A stretch of DNA of 64,000 bases from Alloalcanivorax dieselolei B5 (GCF_000300005.1 NC_018691.1:2542001-2606000); one strand, 5' to 3'; shown: positions 1 through 8,854, counted from the first letter of the stretch. Numbers and translations: made by a program. The notes: generated by a model from the sequence alone, not told the origin.

Positions 1-490
1 GTTCCTTCTCGTTGTTGGAAGTGATGATCACGATCGGCCGTTTGGCGGCGCGCACGGTTTCGCCGGTCTCGTAGACGAAAAACTCCATGCGATCCAGTTC
101 CTGCAACAGATCGTTGGGGAACTCAATGTCGGCCTTGTCGATCTCGTCGATCAGCAACACCACCTGCTCATCGGCGGCGAAGGCCTCCCACAACTTGCCC
201 TTCTTGATGTAGTTGGACACATCTTCCACACCGTCGGCGCCAAGCTGGGAATCCCGCAGCCGGGATACCGCGTCGTACTCGTACAGGCCTTGCTGGGCCT
301 TGGTGGTGGACTTGATGTGCCAGGCCAGCAGCGGCTTGCCCAGAGCCTCGGCCACCTGTTCGGCCAGCAAGGTCTTGCCGGTGCCGGGCTCCCCTTTGAT
401 CAACAGGGGGCGCTGCAGCGCGATCGCGGCGTTCACCGCCATTTTCAGGTCGTCGGTGGCGACGTACTGGTCGGTACCCTGGAACTGCAT
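1..490 (-). CDS. MoxR-family AAA+ ATPase, N-terminal part (cut by window edge)
   Basis: The reading frame opens at an ATG whose complement is at 488-490, preceded by a GGAGA ribosome binding site, and runs off the window start, so only the first 163 residues are seen. Walker A (GEPGTGKT) is at residues 33-40 and Walker B (LLIDEID) at about 112-118, with sensor-1 ITSNN at about 156-160. This layout is typical of MoxR AAA+ ATPases, which act as chaperones and usually sit beside a VWA-domain partner. Any partner would lie outside the window, so the client is unknown. It is divergent from rsmE, with about 115 bases between them. The family call is firm; the precise role is not. Confidence 0.88.
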   Translation of the reverse strand, partial: MQFQGTDQYVATDDLKMAVNAAIALQRPLLIKGEPGTGKTLLAEQVAEALGKPLLAWHIKSTTKAQQGLYEYDAVSRLRDSQLGADGVEDVSNYIKKGKLWEAFAADEQVVLLIDEIDKADIEFPNDLLQELDRMEFFVYETGETVRAAKRPIVIITSNNEKE

Positions 491-605
491 GCAGGAATCT
501 CCACATCGTTTCGGAAACATGGCCGGACACTCTAGCAATCCGCGGACAGAGCGCATAGGGCCAGAACCGCCATGAAGCGGGAGGATTGTGTCATAATCCG
601 CGACC

Positions 606-1322
606 ATGAATCTGCTCCTCCTGCACCCGGAACAACATCTGCAAGGCCCGTTGTGGCGGCTCGACGCCCGCCAGGGCGAACACGTGCGCCAGGTGCTGCA
701 GTTGGCCGAAGGGGATCAGTGCCGTGCGGGTGTGCTCGATGGCGGCATAGGCTTTGCTCGCCTTGAATCCATAAAAAACAATGAGATAACGGTTTTTTTT
801 AAAGCTATTTCTTCCCCGCCTCCCCCCCTTGATCTGAATCTGCTGCTGGCTCTGCCCCGCCCCAAGATGCTCAAGCGGCTGCTGGTGGACGCCGCCAGCC
901 TGGGCATCAAACGCATCGTATTGATCAACAGCTGGAAGGTGGACAAGAGCTACTGGCGTACCCCCAATCTGAAGGCCGGTCTGTTGCGGGAAAAGCTACT
1001 GCTGGGCCTGGAGCAGGCGATGGACACCCGATTGCCGGAGTTACGCCTGGCGCCGCGCTTCCGTCCTTTCGTGGAAGATGAACTGGATGCCTGGGCCGGC
1101 CCCGGAGAGCGGCTGCTGGCCCACCCCGGCGACCATGCGGACCTGCCCCATCAACAGGACGGACCGCTGACCCTGGCCATCGGCCCCGAGGGAGGCTGGA
1201 CCCCGTTCGAGGTGGAGCTGCTGGAAACACACGGGTTCCGCTGCCACCGTTTCGGCAGCCGTATTCTGCGCGTGGAGACCGCCCTGCCCGCCCTGGTGGG
1301 CAGCTTGATGCGCCTGCCCTGA
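606..1322 (+). CDS. rsmE: 16S rRNA (uracil(1498)-N(3))-methyltransferase RsmE
   Basis: The 238-residue product matches RsmE, the SPOUT-class methyltransferase that methylates N3 of U1498 in 16S rRNA using S-adenosylmethionine. The C-terminal knot signature is clear: AIGPEGGW near residue 190, then LRVETA near 222. The N-terminal part corresponds to the PUA-like RNA-binding region. The segment PRPKMLKRLL and the following INSWKVDKSYW belong to a shorter RsmE variant seen in some gammaproteobacteria. An AT-rich patch with an eight-T run (about 770-830) interrupts the otherwise GC-rich coding sequence without breaking the frame. A hairpin terminator follows the stop codon. Confidence 0.9.
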   Translation: MNLLLLHPEQHLQGPLWRLDARQGEHVRQVLQLAEGDQCRAGVLDGGIGFARLESIKNNEITVFFKAISSPPPPLDLNLLLALPRPKMLKRLLVDAASLGIKRIVLINSWKVDKSYWRTPNLKAGLLREKLLLGLEQAMDTRLPELRLAPRFRPFVEDELDAWAGPGERLLAHPGDHADLPHQQDGPLTLAIGPEGGWTPFEVELLETHGFRCHRFGSRILRVETALPALVGSLMRLP

Positions 1323-1345
1323 TAGTTGTCAGGTTCAGAAACGAA

Positions 1346-1376
1346 ACGACCCCGCCGAAGCGGGGTCGTGTTTTTC
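1346..1376 (+). terminator. Rho-independent terminator after rsmE
   Basis: A perfect 10 bp stem (1346-1355 with 1360-1369) closes a CGAA tetraloop and is followed by GTTTTTC. It lies 23 bases after the rsmE stop and just before the convergent rluB stop, so it probably ends rsmE transcripts. The T-tract is on the plus strand. Confidence 0.9.
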
Positions 1377-1386
1377 AGGGCAGCCG

Positions 1387-2229
1387 TCAGCGGCGGTAAG
1401 GATTGCGCCGCGGCTTACGCGGTGGCTTGTTGCCGCCACGCTGATGACGCAACCGGGCCCGACCATACAGACCGGTGTACTTCTTGCCTTTCAGATCCAC
1501 CCTGTCCAATAGCGGGCGAATCTCTTCCTCGGTAAGTTCCTGCCAGCGTCCCATGCGCAAGCTGGAGGGCAGCGTCAGGTCGCCGAAGCGAATCCGCATC
1601 AACCGGGAGACATCCAGCCCCTGGGACTGGAACAGGCGGCGCACTTCGCGGTATTTCCCGCCGGTAAGCGAGACCTTGTACCAACGGTTGGCGGCGTCCT
1701 CGTTGTGGCCGGCTTCCTCGATGCTGTCGAACTTGGAAACCCCGTCCTCCAGCATCACGCCCTCCAACAGGGCACTGCGCTGCTGGTCAGCGAGTTCGCC
1801 ACGGATACGCACCGCGTACTCGCGGACAAAGCCGTTGGACGGGTGCATCAGGCGGTGTGCCAGCTCTCCGTCCGTGGTGAACAGCATCAGGCCGGTGGTA
1901 TTGATATCCAGCCGTCCCACCTGCACCCAGCGCATACCCTGCAGACGCGGCAGGTTATCAAACACCGTGGGCCGGCCTTCGGGATCATTTCGCGAGCACA
2001 CCTCCCCAGCGGGTTTGTGATAAATGATCACGCGTCGAACTATGTCTTCTTCCGGCTTCACTCGAATGATCCTGCCATCCACTCTTAATGCATCTTCTGG
2101 CTCCACCCGGTCTCCCAGGGTCGCCACCTTGCCGTTCACGGAGACTCGCCCGTCGGCGATCCAGACCTCCAGTTCCCGGCGCGAACCCAGCCCGGCACGG
2201 GCCAGTACCTTCTGTAACTTCTCACTCAT
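1387..2229 (-). CDS. rluB: 23S rRNA pseudouridine(2605) synthase RluB
   Basis: RluB isomerises U2605 of 23S rRNA. An N-terminal S4 RNA-binding domain (about residues 1-60, starting MSEKLQKVLARAG) precedes the RsuA-type catalytic domain. The catalytic aspartate is in GRLDINTTG at about residue 108. The C-terminus is a basic tail rich in Arg, Lys and Pro, typical of RluB in this group. A longer frame with six extra residues exists, but the ATG at 2229 gives the canonical N-terminus and overlaps the end of scpB by 8 bases, indicating translational coupling. It is the last gene of the scpA-scpB-rluB run. Confidence 0.92.
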   Translation of the reverse strand: MSEKLQKVLARAGLGSRRELEVWIADGRVSVNGKVATLGDRVEPEDALRVDGRIIRVKPEEDIVRRVIIYHKPAGEVCSRNDPEGRPTVFDNLPRLQGMRWVQVGRLDINTTGLMLFTTDGELAHRLMHPSNGFVREYAVRIRGELADQQRSALLEGVMLEDGVSKFDSIEEAGHNEDAANRWYKVSLTGGKYREVRRLFQSQGLDVSRLMRIRFGDLTLPSSLRMGRWQELTEEEIRPLLDRVDLKGKKYTGLYGRARLRHQRGGNKPPRKPRRNPYRR

Positions 2230-3085
2230 TGGGCGAACGCTCTTCATCGGCCGTCATGTCGGCCGCCTCCTGCACCGGCGACTCCGGGTCCTGCTCATCG
2301 GGAGAAGCGCCCTCCTCTTCCAATGCACCCGAATCCGGCCGGCGGCGGAATTCCGCTTCAAAATTGGCGATCACCGAGTCCACCTTTTCCATGCTCATCA
2401 AGGTGGATTCGTCGATCTCCGGCTCATCGTGCATATTCAATGCCAGCACGTTGGCGTTGTCCGGTTCGGCCTCGTCTCCGTCTTCTCCCTCCGCCACAGG
2501 CTCGTTCTCGGACGGCGCATCACTGAGCGCCAGTTCCTCGTTGAGCTTGTCGAGGTCACGGATCTCCGCCAAAGGCGGCAGCTCGTCCAGACTCTTCAAA
2601 TCGAAGTAATCGAGGAACTGGCGGGTGGTGGCGAACATCGCCGGCCGGCCCGGCACATCCCGGTGTCCGACCACGCGCACCCAACCTCGTTCCATCAGGC
2701 TCTTAATAATATGGGAACTCACCGAAACGCCGCGGATCTCCTCGATCTCGCCACGGGTGATCGGCTGGCGGTAAGCCATCAACGCCAGCGTTTCCAACAC
2801 CGCCCGGCTGTAACGGGGCGGCCTTTCCTGCCACAGGCGACTGACCCAGGGCCCCAGTTCAGTGCGCACCTGGAAACGAAAGCCGGATGCGACCTCCTTC
2901 AGCTCAATGCCGCGCTCGGCATAATCCTCGCTCAGCGATTCCAGCAACCGGCTCAGATCCGCCTTGCTGGGGCAATCCTGTTCATCGAACAGCGTCAGCA
3001 TGGTATCCCGGTCCAGCGGGCCGTCGGCGGCCAGAATCGCCGCTTCCAGAATGCTTTTGATCCGCTCCGGCGACAGTTCGCTCAT
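2222..3085 (-). CDS. scpB: Segregation and condensation protein ScpB
   Basis: ScpB forms tandem winged-helix domains that dimerise and bind ScpA in the SMC condensin complex, which compacts and segregates chromosomes. The N-terminal part (about residues 1-170) carries the family core, including ALMAYRQPITRGEIEEIRG and the following VSSHIIKSLMERGWV. The last 110 or so residues are a strongly acidic, low-complexity tail rich in Glu, Asp and Ser. This makes the protein 287 residues against roughly 190-200 in minimal homologues. The start ATG overlaps the scpA stop by 4 bases. Confidence 0.93.
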   Translation of the reverse strand: MSELSPERIKSILEAAILAADGPLDRDTMLTLFDEQDCPSKADLSRLLESLSEDYAERGIELKEVASGFRFQVRTELGPWVSRLWQERPPRYSRAVLETLALMAYRQPITRGEIEEIRGVSVSSHIIKSLMERGWVRVVGHRDVPGRPAMFATTRQFLDYFDLKSLDELPPLAEIRDLDKLNEELALSDAPSENEPVAEGEDGDEAEPDNANVLALNMHDEPEIDESTLMSMEKVDSVIANFEAEFRRRPDSGALEEEGASPDEQDPESPVQEAADMTADEERSPNE

Positions 3086-3996
3086 GCCTCGCTCCCTTGT
3101 TCGGCGTCCGGGATGTCATCTTCCAGTTCCAGCTGCGCGATTACATCAGACTCTTCCACCGTCACCGTTTTCGCCTTGATGTGAATCGGTGAGAACGGCG
3201 AGTTCTGGACCAGTTCCACCAATGACACCTTGACCAGCTCCAGCACCGCCAGGAAGGTCACCACCACGCCCAGCTTGCTCTCCTCGGCGTCGAACAATTC
3301 CACGAAGGGCACGAATTCCCGTCCCTTCAAGCGGTCCAGCACATTCGCCATGCGTTCGCGGGTGGAGAGCTTTTCCCGCGACACCTGATGGCTCTCAAAC
3401 ATGTCGGCACGGTGCAGCACTTCCTTGAGCGCCAGCAGCAGCTCGCGCATATCCACGTCCGGCTGCGACTTCTCACGCACATATTCCGGACGGCGGGCGG
3501 CGGCCAGATGGATATCGCGCTCCAGCCGGGGCAGCGCCTCGATATCTTCCGCCGCCTTCTTGAACCGCTCGTATTCCTGCAACCGGCGGATCAACTCGGC
3601 GCGGGGATCCTCGCCTTCGTCCTCTCCCTCGTTGGCCGGGCGCGGCAGCAACGAGCGGGATTTGATCTCGCCCAGCATGGCCGCCATGACCAGATACTCG
3701 GCGGCCAGCTCCAGGTTGAGCGCCTTCATCAGCTCGACGTACTCCATGTACTGGCTGGTGATTTGCGCTACCGGAATGTCAAGGATGTCCAGGTTCTGCC
3801 GTTTAATCAGATACAGCAGCAAATCCAGCGGCCCCTCGAAGGCTTCCAGGAACACTTCCAGTGCGTCGGGCGGAATGTACAGATCATCCGGCAACTTGGT
3901 GATCGCCTTGCCGTAGATCAGCCCGAAGGGCATCTCCGCCTGCTGCGGAGCAGGCGGTGGCATCAGCGGATTGTCCACCGGGTTCGGATCGTTCAT
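3082..3996 (-). CDS. scpA: Segregation and condensation protein ScpA (kleisin)
   Basis: ScpA is the kleisin subunit that bridges SMC heads. The signature stretch FEGPLDLLLYLIKRQNLDI lies at about residues 53-71, followed by helices with ITSQYMEYVELM and AAEYLVMAAMLGEIKSR. The C-terminal winged-helix region (VVTFLAVLELVKV) contacts the SMC head. The product is 304 residues, slightly longer than average because of a proline-rich N-terminal leader. It lies 39 bases downstream of trpS and overlaps scpB by 4 bases, which suggests one transcript trpS-scpA-scpB-rluB. Confidence 0.93.
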   Translation of the reverse strand: MNDPNPVDNPLMPPPAPQQAEMPFGLIYGKAITKLPDDLYIPPDALEVFLEAFEGPLDLLLYLIKRQNLDILDIPVAQITSQYMEYVELMKALNLELAAEYLVMAAMLGEIKSRSLLPRPANEGEDEGEDPRAELIRRLQEYERFKKAAEDIEALPRLERDIHLAAARRPEYVREKSQPDVDMRELLLALKEVLHRADMFESHQVSREKLSTRERMANVLDRLKGREFVPFVELFDAEESKLGVVVTFLAVLELVKVSLVELVQNSPFSPIHIKAKTVTVEESDVIAQLELEDDIPDAEQGSEA

Positions 3997-4035
3997 CGCA
4001 CCTTGCTCATCGGTACCTGCTTATCGACGGCTTAT

Positions 4036-5250
4036 TCATCGATAGTGCAGTCCCATGACCGCCCGCACCTCTTCCAAAGTGGCGCGAGCCTGTTCCCTGG
4101 CCTCTTCGCAGCCGTCGGACAGAACCGACCGCACCAGGTCCGGATTACGCAAATGTTCTTCCGCCCGCTTGCGGATCGGCTCCACTTCCTCCTGCACCGC
4201 CTCGATCACCGGCTTTTTGCAGTCCAGACAGCCGATCCCCGCGCTGGTGCAGCCCTCGCGCACCCAGATACGGGTGGCATCGTCGCTGTAGACCTTGTGG
4301 AATTCCCACACCGGGCAATTCTCCGGATCACCGGGGTCACTGCGACGCACTCGGGCCGGGTCCGTGGGCATGCGCCGAATCTTGCTTTCCACTTCCCCCG
4401 GCTCCTCGCGCAGACTGATGAAATTGCCGTAGGACTTGGACATTTTCTGACCGTCCAGCCCCGGCATGCGCGAAGCCGGAGTCAACAGCGCCTGGGGTTC
4501 GGGCAGGATCACCTTGCCGCCGCCTTCCAGGTCGCCGTAGAGCCGCTCCTTGTCACCCAGAGTAATGTTCTGCTGGTCCTGGACCAAGGCCCGGGCGGTT
4601 TCCAGGGCCGATTCATCGCCCTGTTCCTGATACTGGCGGCGATGATTCAAGTAGATACGGGACTGTTTCTTGCCCATCTTCTTGATCGCCGCGGCCACCG
4701 CCTCCTCAAACCCCGGCTCACGGCCATAGAGGTGGTTGAAGCGGCGCGCCACTTCCCGGGTCAGTTCCACGTGGGCCACCTGGTCGGCCCCCACCGGCAC
4801 CTGTCCGGCCCGGTAAATCAATATGTCCGCGGCCTGCAGCAGGGGGTAGCCGAGAAAACCATAGGTGCCCAGGTCCTTTTCCTTGAGCTTTTCCTGCTGG
4901 TCCTTGTAGGTCGGCACCCGTTCCAGCCAGGACAACGGCGTGATCATCGACAGCAGCAGATGCAGCTCCGCGTGCTCCGGCACCTGGCTCTGTACGAACA
5001 GCGTGGCGGAACCCGGGTTGACACCGGCGGCCAGCCAATCCACCACCAGATCCCAGGTGTGCTGCTCGATGCTACCCGGATTTTCATATTCGGTAGTCAG
5101 ACCATGCCAGTCCGCGACGAAAAAGAAACACTCGTACTCATGCTGCAGACGTGCCCAGTTCTTCAGTACCCCATGATAGTGTCCCAGGTGCAGACGGCCG
5201 GTGGCACGCATGCCGGAAACCACTCGTTGGGCGGGAACCACGGAACTCAA
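4036..5250 (-). CDS. trpS: Tryptophan--tRNA ligase
   Basis: Tryptophanyl-tRNA synthetase, a class I enzyme charging tRNA(Trp). The HIGH-type motif is HLGH at residues 21-24 and KMSKS is at 269-273. The product is 404 residues, longer than the roughly 330 of the E. coli enzyme, because of an insert between about residues 185 and 250; such long forms are familiar in gammaproteobacteria of this kind. The start is a TTG (complement at 5248-5250) preceded by AGGAG at a good distance. The next in-frame ATG would leave too few residues before the HIGH motif. Confidence 0.93.
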   Translation of the reverse strand: MSSVVPAQRVVSGMRATGRLHLGHYHGVLKNWARLQHEYECFFFVADWHGLTTEYENPGSIEQHTWDLVVDWLAAGVNPGSATLFVQSQVPEHAELHLLLSMITPLSWLERVPTYKDQQEKLKEKDLGTYGFLGYPLLQAADILIYRAGQVPVGADQVAHVELTREVARRFNHLYGREPGFEEAVAAAIKKMGKKQSRIYLNHRRQYQEQGDESALETARALVQDQQNITLGDKERLYGDLEGGGKVILPEPQALLTPASRMPGLDGQKMSKSYGNFISLREEPGEVESKIRRMPTDPARVRRSDPGDPENCPVWEFHKVYSDDATRIWVREGCTSAGIGCLDCKKPVIEAVQEEVEPIRKRAEEHLRNPDLVRSVLSDGCEEAREQARATLEEVRAVMGLHYR

Positions 5251-5344
5251 AACCGACTCCTGTCGTGAAGGCGTGAAAGCCAGCGATTATAAGGCGAAGA
5301 AGGTGCCCAGGGACAGGGTGCACGGATTGTGTACCCCACCGGGT

Positions 5345-5968
5345 TCAGAAAATGGCGTCCAACGGCCCGGCCCCTTCGCGGATCACCTCCGGTCCGTTGC
5401 CATCGACCAGGGAGATCACCGTGGTTTCGGTGACGCCGCAGAAGCCGCCATCGATCACCAGATCCACCTGGTTATTGAGAAAGTCGCGCACGTCCTGCGG
5501 GTCGGTGAGCGGAAACTCATCGTCCGGCAAATGGGCGGTACTGGTCATGATCGGTTCACCGTATTCCGCCAGTAGTGCCTGGCAGATCGGGTGGTCCGGT
5601 ACCCGGATGCCAATGGTGCGCTTTTTGGGATGCATCAGCCGCCGTGGCACCTCACTGGTGCCCTGAAGAATAAATGTATACGCGCCCGGCGTGTGCGCCT
5701 TGAGCAAACGGTAGTCCGGATTGTCCACCTTGGCGTACAGCGCCAGCACCGACAGGTCCGGGCACAACAGAGTGAACTGGTGTTTATTGTCCAGTCGGCG
5801 AAGGCGAATCAGCCGGTCCAGCGCCGCCTTCTCTCCGATGCCACAACCCAGTGCGTAGGTGGTGTCGGTGGGATAGGCAATCAGCCCGCCCTGGCGCAGC
5901 ACCTTGGCGGCTTCGCTGATCAGACGCGGCTGCGGATCTTCCGGATGAATGTGGAGTACGGTGGTCAT
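5345..5968 (-). CDS. yciO: L-threonylcarbamoyladenylate synthase family protein (YciO-type)
   Basis: The 207-residue product belongs to the Sua5/YrdC/YciO family, whose TsaC members make threonylcarbamoyl-AMP for the t6A modification of tRNA. Family features include YPTDTTYALGCG near the N-terminus, KKRTIGIRVPDHP, and STAHLP for nucleotide binding. YciO-type paralogues are separate from TsaC itself, and their exact role is less settled. The start at 5968 overlaps the stop of the upstream PHP gene by 4 bases, as in the usual yciO-trpH neighbourhood. A longer in-frame extension upstream lacks family similarity and was not used. Confidence 0.88.
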   Translation of the reverse strand: MTTVLHIHPEDPQPRLISEAAKVLRQGGLIAYPTDTTYALGCGIGEKAALDRLIRLRRLDNKHQFTLLCPDLSVLALYAKVDNPDYRLLKAHTPGAYTFILQGTSEVPRRLMHPKKRTIGIRVPDHPICQALLAEYGEPIMTSTAHLPDDEFPLTDPQDVRDFLNNQVDLVIDGGFCGVTETTVISLVDGNGPEVIREGAGPLDAIF

Positions 5969-6840
5969 GGGCGCGGATTGTCCGCCGCTTGGCGCGCTGA
6001 CGCAAGGTCTCGGGCCGCCCATACCGGGACCGCATCCTTCGGGTACGGCGGCAACCCGCCCAGCCGCAGCCATTTCTGTTCCGGGGAATGAAAATCACTG
6101 CCACCGGACACCGCCAGCCCGAAATGACGCCAACATTCTTCAAGCAACGCGCCCTGCGCCGGCGTCAGCCCCGGCATCAACGCCTCCAATGCCAGCCCCC
6201 CGGCATCACGGAAAGCGCCGACCAGCTGCCGCAAGCGTTTGCGGGTCATATTATAAGCCAGGGGATGGGCCAGCACGGGCACCGCGCCGGCGGCCAGCAA
6301 ATCCGCCACGCCCTGCTCCAGCGTGCACCAGGGCGTGGAAACGTAAGCGGACTGGCCTTTCTTGAGAAAGCGGTTGAAGGCGTGCTGGTTGTCCCGGGCC
6401 TTGCCTTCGCTGATCAGCATGCGCGCGAACCAGGGCCGGCCGGGCGCGTCGCTGTCCGCCAAGGCGCAGGCCTTGTGGTAGCTGCCGGTCAGTCCGGCGG
6501 CACGATCGAGGCGGTCGCCGATGCGCCGGGCGCGCTCCCGGCGTGCATCCATCTGGCTGGCCACCCGGGCTCGGAGCACCGGATTGTCCTCATCGAGCCA
6601 CAATCCGAGCACATGGATTTCGCGGTTGTCCCATTGCACCGACAGCTCGATGCCCGGCACCAGTTCCAACCCCAGGTCCCGCGCCCGGGCACGCGCCTCC
6701 GGAAGACCGGCCAAAGTATCGTGATCGGTCAGCGCCAGGGCATCCACGCCATAGTCCGCCGCCCGCGACACCAGCTCCGCCGGGGTGAGCTGGCCGTCGG
6801 AAGCACGGCTGTGGGAGTGAAAATCCGGACACTGGTACAT
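5965..6840 (-). CDS. rnm: PHP-domain phosphoesterase (RNase AM / YciV type)
   Basis: A PHP-domain metal-dependent phosphoesterase of 291 residues. In E. coli this family member (YciV/TrpH, RNase AM) is a 5'-3' exonuclease that matures rRNA 5' ends and degrades short oligonucleotides. Metal-binding motifs seen are DFHSHS at residues 6-11, LTDHDTL near 45, and SGGSDFHS near the C-terminus. The ATG at 6840 has a strong GGAGGG site and gives the canonical N-terminus; an upstream extension of 35 codons is spurious. It is divergent from yciB and coupled to yciO by a 4-base overlap. Confidence 0.9.
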   Translation of the reverse strand: MYQCPDFHSHSRASDGQLTPAELVSRAADYGVDALALTDHDTLAGLPEARARARDLGLELVPGIELSVQWDNREIHVLGLWLDEDNPVLRARVASQMDARRERARRIGDRLDRAAGLTGSYHKACALADSDAPGRPWFARMLISEGKARDNQHAFNRFLKKGQSAYVSTPWCTLEQGVADLLAAGAVPVLAHPLAYNMTRKRLRQLVGAFRDAGGLALEALMPGLTPAQGALLEECWRHFGLAVSGGSDFHSPEQKWLRLGGLPPYPKDAVPVWAARDLASARQAADNPRP

Positions 6841-6971
6841 TAGCCCTCCAGACGGGCGATCTTGGTGGTGGCACACTATCATAACCGTGACGCAATCCCC
6901 ATCATGGGCGGAGCGGGTGATTTGTGCCGCGCTTCCCGATAACATGCGTCCTCCGGGAGGACAACGTCGCT

Positions 6972-6992
6972 ATGAAAGTAATGTCGCCATGA
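6972..6992 (+). other. Six-codon leader ORF overlapping the yciB start
   Basis: A short frame, ATG-AAA-GTA-ATG-TCG-CCA-TGA, begins 11 bases after the best Shine-Dalgarno match in the area (GGGAGG at 6955-6960). It stops in an ATGA overlap with the proposed yciB start. The strong binding site serves this mini-frame better than yciB itself, so it may couple translation into yciB. It could equally be a chance frame. Confidence 0.3.
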
Positions 6993-7630
6993 AAACCCTA
7001 TTTGATTACTTGCCCGTGGTGGTGTTCTTCGGCCTCTACTTCGTTAGCGGTCGGGATATCATGCTGGCCACCTGGGGGCTGCTCGGCGCCACCAGTTTCC
7101 AGGTCATCGCCGGGCGCCTGATCTGGAAGCGCTGGCACCGTCTGCATCTGGTGGTGCTGGCCATCACCCTGGTGTTCGGCGGCCTGACCCTGGCCTTGAA
7201 CAACGACGTCTTCATTAAATGGCGTCCCTCCATCATCAGTTTCGTGCTGGCGGCGATTCTCGCCGTGGGCCATTTCCTGAAACACCGCAATCTGCTGCAA
7301 CGTCTCTGCGAAAGCCTGATGCGCGGCGCCTTTGGCAAGGTAGTCACCCTGCAAGCGAAGGACTGGCGGCGGCTGAACCTGGCGTTCGTGCTTTATTTCA
7401 TCTTCATCGGCCTGCTGAATCTGTACATTGCCTTCAATTTCAGCACTGACTTCTGGGTGAATTTCAAACTGTTCGGTTTCACCGCCATCCAGATGGTGTT
7501 CTATCTGGCCGCGTTCGCCTATTTCTACAAGCGCATGCCGGAGGCGGACCGCAAGAGTCTGTTTCACGGCGACGCCAATGACAAAAAGCCCGACGACAAG
7601 GACAACGATGCTTTACGTGATCATCAGTGA
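6989..7630 (+). CDS. yciB: YciB/IspZ-type inner membrane septation protein
   Basis: An integral membrane protein of 213 residues with about five hydrophobic helices and the family opening [18 protein letters not shown]. YciB (intracellular septation protein A) acts in envelope and division-site biogenesis in enterobacteria. Conserved positions such as KWRPSIISF and WVNFKLFG are present. A hydrophilic tail of about 30 residues (Lys/Asp rich) extends beyond the usual length. The ATG at 6989 is chosen because upstream residues do not resemble the family. The gene end overlaps yciI by 23 bases, and the yciB-yciI pairing is conserved in relatives. Confidence 0.9.
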   Translation: MKTLFDYLPVVVFFGLYFVSGRDIMLATWGLLGATSFQVIAGRLIWKRWHRLHLVVLAITLVFGGLTLALNNDVFIKWRPSIISFVLAAILAVGHFLKHRNLLQRLCESLMRGAFGKVVTLQAKDWRRLNLAFVLYFIFIGLLNLYIAFNFSTDFWVNFKLFGFTAIQMVFYLAAFAYFYKRMPEADRKSLFHGDANDKKPDDKDNDALRDHQ

Positions 7631-7907
7631 GGACGTGCCCGACTCCCTGCCCCTGCGAACACCCGCACGACCCGCGCACCTGGCGCGTCTGGAAACGCTC
7701 AGAGACCAAGGCCGGCTGGTGCTGGCCGGGCCGTTGCCGGCGGTGGACAGCGACAACCCCGGCGAAGCCGGTTTCACCGGTTCCCTGGTAGTGGCGGAAT
7801 TCCCCTCTCTGGCGGAAGCCCAGGCCTGGGCCGATGCCGACCCTTACGTGGATGCCGGCGTCTACCGCCAGGTTCAGGTGAAACCTTTCAAGAAGGTTCT
7901 GCCCTGA
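7608..7907 (+). CDS. yciI: YciI family protein
   Basis: A 99-residue ferredoxin-like (dimeric alpha-beta barrel) protein of the YciI family. Conserved elements are the His and Arg in [17 protein letters not shown], the LAGPL loop, and the end motif [17 protein letters not shown]. The family has a His-Asp pair resembling a catalytic site, but its reaction is poorly defined. The start lies inside the end of yciB in another frame, so the two are likely co-translated. An ATG ten codons upstream in the same frame was rejected because the family starts at MLYVI. Confidence 0.9.
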   Translation: MLYVIISEDVPDSLPLRTPARPAHLARLETLRDQGRLVLAGPLPAVDSDNPGEAGFTGSLVVAEFPSLAEAQAWADADPYVDAGVYRQVQVKPFKKVLP

Positions 7908-7908
7908 G

Positions 7909-7925
7909 AACGACTGATCGTTTTT
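7909..7925 (+). terminator. Weak hairpin with T-tract after yciI
   Basis: A 5 bp stem AACGA / TCGTT with a CTGA loop sits 2 bases after the yciI stop and runs into TTTTT. The stem is short, so this is only a possible terminator. Confidence 0.35.
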
Positions 7926-8028
7926 ACAAATACTGTACGCGGCACTACGGCAAAGCGCGCTTGTTTCGGCAAGAATAGCCGCCGCGCTTTCCACACGTCA
8001 CGCCGTACTACAAGAAGGAGCCCCGTGA

Positions 8029-8694
8029 ATGCAAAATCGATGGTTAAGCGGCTTGCTGCTGCTGGCGCTGTGTCTGCCAGCCCCCGTATATGCCGCCGCG
8101 GCCTGGATCAACGATGAAATCTATGTCCCCATGCGAGCCGGCGCCGGCACCGGCTATCGCATTGTGCACAGAGGGATCAAAAGTGGCACCCGGGTGGAAT
8201 TGCTCGGCGAAGAAGGAGACTGGCTCCACATCCGCTACGGCGACCGGGAAGGCTATGTGGAAAAGCAATACATCAGCCGCACGCCCACCGCGGCGCTGCG
8301 CCTGCAAAAGCTGACTCAGGACACCGAGAAAGCCACCAGTACCGCCAGTGATCTGCGTCAGAGAATGGCGGAAGTGGAAGGTCAACGCGATGCCCTGCGC
8401 GGTGAAGTGGAAGAACTGCGCTCCTCCCTGACCGCCCGCGGCAATGAGCTGGATCAGTTACGCAACGTGGCCGCCGACCCGATCCGTCTGGATCAGGCCA
8501 ATCGCCGCCTCAACGAGGAGTTGAGCATGCTGCGTTCGGAGCTGGATCAGGTGAAAGCGGAGAATGCCCTGCTGCGCAATGACAACACGTCCCGCAAATG
8601 GATCACTGGCGTGGGCATCTTGTTGCTTGGCGCCATCGGTGGCTTGCTGCTGAAATCCAAATCCGGCCGCCGCCGGAACAATTGGGCCAACTGA
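8029..8694 (+). CDS. SH3-domain protein with C-terminal membrane anchor (YgiM/TIGR04211 type)
   Basis: The 221-residue protein has a signal peptide (about residues 1-23, ending VYAAA). A bacterial SH3 domain follows (about 25-85, with VPMRAGAGTGYRIVH and ILG-type turns), then a long coiled coil (about 90-185) and a C-terminal membrane helix (about 187-205). This order is that of the YgiM family, which sits in the envelope; its function is not established. AAGGAG lies 8 bases before the start. It stands alone between yciI and a REP-like palindrome. Confidence 0.82.
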   Translation: MQNRWLSGLLLLALCLPAPVYAAAAWINDEIYVPMRAGAGTGYRIVHRGIKSGTRVELLGEEGDWLHIRYGDREGYVEKQYISRTPTAALRLQKLTQDTEKATSTASDLRQRMAEVEGQRDALRGEVEELRSSLTARGNELDQLRNVAADPIRLDQANRRLNEELSMLRSELDQVKAENALLRNDNTSRKWITGVGILLLGAIGGLLLKSKSGRRRNNWAN

Positions 8695-8729
8695 CCCTTT
8701 CCGGCACACCAGGCGCACGCGCGCCGACT

Positions 8730-8820
8730 ACGAAGCGGCTGCAGGAGCTTGCCTTGCAAGCGAATCTTTTGGGCCGGAGCCCATTCGCCAGCAGGGCTGG
8801 CTCCTACAGCTGCTTCGTAA
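8730..8820. repeat. REP-like palindromic repeat, copy 1
   Basis: Two imperfect arms related to GTAGGAGCTTGCCCTGCAAG and its complement are nested inside ACGAAGC / GCTTCGT outer arms. It lies between the convergent SH3-protein and outer-membrane-protein genes. It belongs to the family also found at 19329, 22805, 41177 and 57730. Confidence 0.85.
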
Positions 8821-8854
8821 CGACCTCTGAATTCAGTTTGCCAAGCCCATGGCG

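Noticed and set aside
3388-5268. A 626-codon open frame opposite scpA and trpS
   Set aside because: It covers two conserved genes in antisense and has no family features.
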